7,230 nucleotides of DNA, from assembly GCA_001701225.1 (NCBI GenBank), contig DAAQ01000022.1:1-7230 (forward strand). Reading direction: 5' to 3'. Of the stretch, positions 4,439 through 7,230 are shown piece by piece (positions within the stretch are counted from its first letter, which is position 1; the number at the start of each line of letters is the position of its first letter). Below the pieces are notes generated by a model, which saw only the letters and a program-made list of their open reading frames with translations, made no database searches and was not told the origin of the DNA. The DNA comes from Bacteroidales bacterium H5 (GTDB lineage: Bacteria; Bacteroidota; Bacteroidia; Bacteroidales; Muribaculaceae). The translations under genes and the position numbers were made by a program.

Positions 4439-6943
4439 TTAATAGATTAATTCGATGTCGTCGATATAGAGCTGTGAACCCATATAGGTACCTCTTGACA
4501 AGTTTCCAGCCCCCGGGCCATTCAGCCAATTCCTGTCTTTTGATAGGGCTTCCTGAACGTTCGTAGACAGGAAACGTATATAAATCTTTGCTGCTTTGGG
4601 AGACACAGAGGAGTAGTTGAGCGCGATTGTTTTTTTCCCATATTCGCTTTGTGCCGAAAGGTCGGCCTTCTGCTCAGCAATGACGTTTCCGGATGCATCA
4701 ATCATGCGTATGAGAACCTCACCATGGTCTGCCGAGTTCTTTGCGGTGTATTTATACTGAAATGACAAGGCGCTGGGTCGGCTTGCGAAAGGCACACCGC
4801 AGTCCAGGTCATCAGTATTCAGGGAGCCGGAACGGTCTTTATATCCGTCGGGTCGTATTGTGCGTGTTGCTCCCAGATGATAAAGTCCTGCATCTATATA
4901 TTTGCAAGCTCCAGTTACACCTATGAGAGCACTATTCCCGGATCCCCATCCGCAAGTACGGATGGAAATGGATGTCCCGTTATTATATGCATCTGAGCCG
5001 GTAACTGGTATTGTACCTGATACCCTGCAATAACCGTAATTACTGCCTTGGCTCGTTGTCATGGTATTATTGGTTCCCCAACCGTCAGGAAATACATAGT
5101 TTTCCCAATGAGATGCGCTTCCATTGATAGACGGGGCAGTGTCGCAGTTGTCATTGCGGCCAAGCTGTGTCGCTGCCTCGGTGGTGACGGGGATTGCGAT
5201 GGTCTTGCGGCCGTCGATTATGGCGCGGACATACTGTGTCTTGCCGGGCTCGAGCCCCTGAATCTCGTATGTCTTTGTCTCGACCACGGCGCGCGAGCGG
5301 GCTGCGCGGGTGCGTATCTGGCCTGTCACATCCTTGAAATTGGCATTATTCTGGTCGGGCGATACCTGAAACCTGACACTCGAGCTCTTGGCTGCAGTCT
5401 CGTCGTCGAGAAACTGCACGTTGACAAAGGCGCGCTTGGCAAAAGCGTTGACCGTTGTCGCGTCGAGCGTGGCGGCGAGGGCCTTGAGGATATACTTGGC
5501 CTCGAGGTTTCCGGCCTTGGCGGTGAGGTGTACCTCGTTGCCGTTCATGATTATCTCGGTGTCGGCGGGGCTGTATGTGAACTCTACCTCATACTTGCCG
5601 GGTGTGGCCGAGGGTGTCACGGTGGCTGCCACGGCCTTCTCGACGCCGCGGTCGGTGTCGAAGAAGAACTTGACATCGTTGACGTCAGCGCCGTTATATT
5701 CTATGGTGGCGTATGCCTTGCCGGGCTCGTCGATGCCGCCCGCTGTGACGGCGAGGTTGAGCTTGTGCATGGTGACGCTGAATGTCAGTGCGTCGCTCTG
5801 CTTGGTCTGCGCGTCAATGACCCTGACGGTGAATGTCGATTTCTCGGCTCCCTCGCTATAGGGGATGTTGGGGAGGAGGCCTGTGAAATCAATCATGCCC
5901 ATCACGTCGGGGTTGTTCCAGATGCCCAGGGTCTTGAGGCCCATGCTCTCGAGGAGGGCTTTAGAGTCGCCGGGATTGGCCAGGTCGACCTCGGCGGGCC
6001 ATCCCTTGGCTGCGAGTGCGGCAGACTCGGTGGTGAGCATCACGGACTTGATTTTGCCACGGGCCACGACATTCATCTTGACAGACTGCTCGGGCTTGAC
6101 ACTCTCGACCACATCGACGTTGGTGACCTCGGCGGGGTCGAATGTCAGGGTGGGGGCTGAGGCCGACGTGAGGTCTTGCGAAAGGTCAATCTCATACTCC
6201 ACGTTGTCGAGTGTCTCGTCGCAGGTCACTGTGAGCGCGGCCTGTGCGGGGTCGGCCGAGGGGTCGCCCAGCCATCCGCAGTCGACGTCGAGCGTCAGCG
6301 TGTGGCGATACTGTTCCTTGGCCTCGATGAGGGCTATCTCGACATTGCTCTCGCTCTTGCCGTTGGGGCGTGTGAACGAGAGGTAGACGGGCACGGCACC
6401 GGCCTTGACATAGAGCTCGTCCGTGGCGTTCTCGTCATAGACGATATTGCCGACGGTGGCCGTATAGTCCTTCATGTATTTCTTGAAATTGTCTGTCAGC
6501 ACCAGACGCACGATCGAGTTCTTGAGCTTGACTGTGAAGCTGAGGTCTGTAGTGCGGTCTGTGTAGACGTGTGTCTCCTCGGACCCGTAGTAATAGGGCT
6601 TGCCATATCCCTCGTCATCGGCTGTGCCGTAATAAGCCTCGGCCAGATATCCCCCCACGGGAATCTGCTCGGAGGGATCGAATTCGGCTAACGGCCACGA
6701 CTGCGAGAAATCGCCGTCGAGCGCGGTGAGGCTGAATGTGAGCTGGTCGGCGGTGATGGGATTCTCTACCGAAGCCCGGCTCGCGGCCTGCGTGCCCGTC
6801 AGGGGTGCGGCCACGAAATCGACATCGAGCTTCAGAGAGCCCGTGTCTCCTCCCGCCAGGGTCGTCTCCTCGCTACATCCCGTGGCCAGTGGCAACAGGA
6901 CTGCTGAGAGGGCGACACCCTTCAAGATGTTTTTGGTAATCAT
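4439..6943 (-). CDS. DUF4493 / PCMD-like surface lipoprotein (834 aa), first gene of operon
   Basis: This is the first and largest gene of the lipoprotein unit. The signal peptide has lipobox ATGC (Cys23), followed by SEE, again fitting surface export. Regions by eye: DUF4493 (about 35-255, with GSLKLDVDF, IPVGGYLAEAYYG, GKPYYYGSEETHV and FTVKLKNSIVRLVL); the beta domain shared with both downstream proteins (about 285-392, with the AEVDLANPG landmark); a further beta module (393-485); an FN3-like module (486-590, with IQGLEPGKTQYVRAIIDG) containing an Arg-rich insert, RTRAARSRA (544-552); and a PCMD-like C-terminal domain (595-834) with WENYVFPDGWGTNN, GVPFASRPSALSFQYKY and the ending LYIDDIELIY. 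The last 240 residues include five cysteines (600, 639, 664, 680, 715) and are encoded by distinctly AT-richer DNA than the rest, so this domain may have been exchanged. Ligand binding at the cell surface is an inference; no enzyme motif is seen. Confidence 0.9.
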   Translation of the reverse strand: MITKNILKGVALSAVLLPLATGCSEETTLAGGDTGSLKLDVDFVAAPLTGTQAASRASVENPITADQLTFSLTALDGDFSQSWPLAEFDPSEQIPVGGYLAEAYYGTADDEGYGKPYYYGSEETHVYTDRTTDLSFTVKLKNSIVRLVLTDNFKKYMKDYTATVGNIVYDENATDELYVKAGAVPVYLSFTRPNGKSESNVEIALIEAKEQYRHTLTLDVDCGWLGDPSADPAQAALTVTCDETLDNVEYEIDLSQDLTSASAPTLTFDPAEVTNVDVVESVKPEQSVKMNVVARGKIKSVMLTTESAALAAKGWPAEVDLANPGDSKALLESMGLKTLGIWNNPDVMGMIDFTGLLPNIPYSEGAEKSTFTVRVIDAQTKQSDALTFSVTMHKLNLAVTAGGIDEPGKAYATIEYNGADVNDVKFFFDTDRGVEKAVAATVTPSATPGKYEVEFTYSPADTEIIMNGNEVHLTAKAGNLEAKYILKALAATLDATTVNAFAKRAFVNVQFLDDETAAKSSSVRFQVSPDQNNANFKDVTGQIRTRAARSRAVVETKTYEIQGLEPGKTQYVRAIIDGRKTIAIPVTTEAATQLGRNDNCDTAPSINGSASHWENYVFPDGWGTNNTMTTSQGSNYGYCRVSGTIPVTGSDAYNNGTSISIRTCGWGSGNSALIGVTGACKYIDAGLYHLGATRTIRPDGYKDRSGSLNTDDLDCGVPFASRPSALSFQYKYTAKNSADHGEVLIRMIDASGNVIAEQKADLSAQSEYGKKTIALNYSSVSPKAAKIYIRFLSTNVQEALSKDRNWLNGPGAGNLSRGTYMGSQLYIDDIELIY
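4442..5155 (-). other. AT-richer segment encoding the PCMD-like C-terminal domain
   Basis: Hand counts of 60-base blocks give 25, 26, 24 and 27 G+C at 4561, 4861, 4981 and 5041 (40-45%), against 37, 39 and 41 at 5161, 5461 and 6121 (62-68%). The shift near 5150 falls at about residue 598, at the start of the C-terminal domain (LGRNDNCDTAPS). Individual blocks vary (4501 and 4741 reach 53%), so the contrast is clear but not uniform. It suggests a domain with a different history from the N-terminal part. Confidence 0.6.
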
Positions 6944-7036
6944 TTGGTTTTATGATTAGTGATTGTTACTATTTATGTCAGTCGTGTATATGTATGATGT
7001 GTGCCGAGCCATACTGAAACGTGAGCTTCCGACAGG

Positions 7037-7044
7037 CAAAATTA
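7037..7044 (-). promoter_or_regulatory. Candidate -7 box (TAATTTTG) for the lipoprotein operon
   Basis: On the minus strand TAATTTTG matches the Bacteroides -7 consensus TAnnTTTG exactly. The nearest upstream TTG (in AATTG, around 7069) is about 24 bases away, longer than the usual 19-21, so the -33 element is poor. Use of this box would give a 5' leader of roughly 90 bases before the ATG at 6943. Confidence 0.4.
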
Positions 7045-7048
7045 TTGG

Positions 7049-7056
7049 CAAAGGTA
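7049..7056 (-). promoter_or_regulatory. Candidate -7 box (TACCTTTG) for the lipoprotein operon
   Basis: On the minus strand TACCTTTG is a second exact match to TAnnTTTG, 4 bases upstream of the TAATTTTG box. The spacing window expected for a -33 TTTG holds only an A-rich stretch (GACGAAAAATTG), so the -33 element is weak here too. This is the better of the two by surrounding A/T richness. The leader to the ATG at 6943 would be about 100 bases. Confidence 0.5.
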
Positions 7057-7105
7057 AGCATATTTTTACAATTTTTCGTCATTCCAAAGGCATAATTAAC
7101 AATAA

Positions 7106-7230
7106 AAAGGCAAAAAATGCCACAAGGATGACCCAAAAGTCGAAGTGACGCGGCAGGTGATTTGGGAGATGTTTCACAAGTCGGAGGCCCGCAGGGCCGA
7201 TGTCATGATTAACCCGGGGTGACCGCAGGG
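7106..7230. other. Unexplained GC-rich stretch: possible dispersed repeat or gene remnant
   Basis: This stretch lies upstream of the operon promoter. The plus strand is open from 7106 to a TGA at 7217-7219, with a protein-like reading (KKCHKDDPKVEVTRQVIWEM...ADVMINPG) but no good start codon. The minus strand is also open from 7230 to a TAA at 7096-7098 apart from one TGA (7176-7174), and includes ATG at 7206. It contains a perfect inverted repeat, GGCCC-GCA-GGGCC (7186-7198), the octamer CCGCAGGG twice (7189-7196 and 7223-7230), and the palindrome CCCGGG (7213-7218). Paired open frames and palindromes would fit an intergenic repeat element cut by the window edge, or the degraded end of a neighbouring gene. 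Neither is proven. Confidence 0.35.

Noticed and set aside
5048..6160. 370-aa open frame on the plus strand
   Set aside because: It lies fully inside the 834-aa lipoprotein gene on the other strand. It lacks a signal peptide or domain pattern and is rich in Gly, Val, Asp, Leu and Cys, as expected for an antisense shadow of GC-rich coding DNA.
870..6943. Polysaccharide utilisation locus (SusE/SusF-like lipoproteins)
   Set aside because: Surface lipoproteins with beta modules are suggestive, but there is no SusC, SusD, glycoside hydrolase or hybrid regulator in the window, and the promoter and terminator bound a three-gene unit.
6963..7148. 61-aa open frame on the plus strand upstream of the operon
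   Set aside because: It runs through the A/T-rich promoter region and has a Lys/Ile-rich composition with no signal peptide or motif. It ends with a TGA inside the unexplained GC-rich stretch. Probably chance.

Overview
This 7.2-kb window is most likely from a member of the Bacteroidales (Bacteroidota). A Muribaculaceae- or Bacteroides-type gut bacterium is my guess, but this is not proven. The basis is tandem DUF4493-type surface lipoproteins, C-terminal PCMD-type domains, acidic residues straight after the lipobox cysteine, no obvious Shine-Dalgarno sequences, and TAnnTTTG-type -7 boxes upstream of the first gene. The DNA is moderately to strongly GC-rich, with clear AT-richer patches. All five supported genes are on the minus strand, so the window reads from right to left.

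Layout in transcription order. Positions 7230-6944 are an upstream region. It holds two candidate -7 promoter boxes and a GC-rich, palindrome-containing stretch at its far end that may be a dispersed repeat or a gene remnant. Next come three consecutive lipoprotein genes: 834 aa (6943-4439), 429 aa (4426-3137) and 756 aa (3140-870). The first two are 12 bp apart and the last two overlap by 4 bp (ATGA). A 12-bp-stem hairpin followed by a T-rich run (844-806) ends this three-gene unit.

After the terminator there is a short gap with a small palindrome. Then come a guanine deaminase gene (guaD-like, 729-244) and, 2 bp after its stop, a 70-aa lipoprotein gene (241-29), which probably form a second transcription unit.

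The three large proteins share one plan: a lipoprotein signal peptide, a DUF4493 beta domain, and a second all-beta domain of about 110 residues that I can align by eye among all three. The first and third proteins then add an FN3-like module and a C-terminal PCMD-type jelly-roll-like domain ending in a DDI/DDL-x-L-x-Y motif. The middle protein replaces this with a long acidic Pro/Gly linker and stops after the shared beta domain. The simplest reading is a set of co-expressed, surface-exposed, multi-domain lipoproteins involved in binding (glycan, host or matrix), or subunits of one surface assembly. No SusC/SusD pair is visible, so a classical polysaccharide utilisation locus is not supported here. 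The downstream deaminase belongs to purine salvage/catabolism and looks unrelated in function.

The observations most worth checking are the shared uncharacterised domain, the abrupt composition change near 5150 that coincides with the domain boundary of the 834-aa protein (suggesting a swapped C-terminal domain), and the unexplained stretch at 7106-7230.
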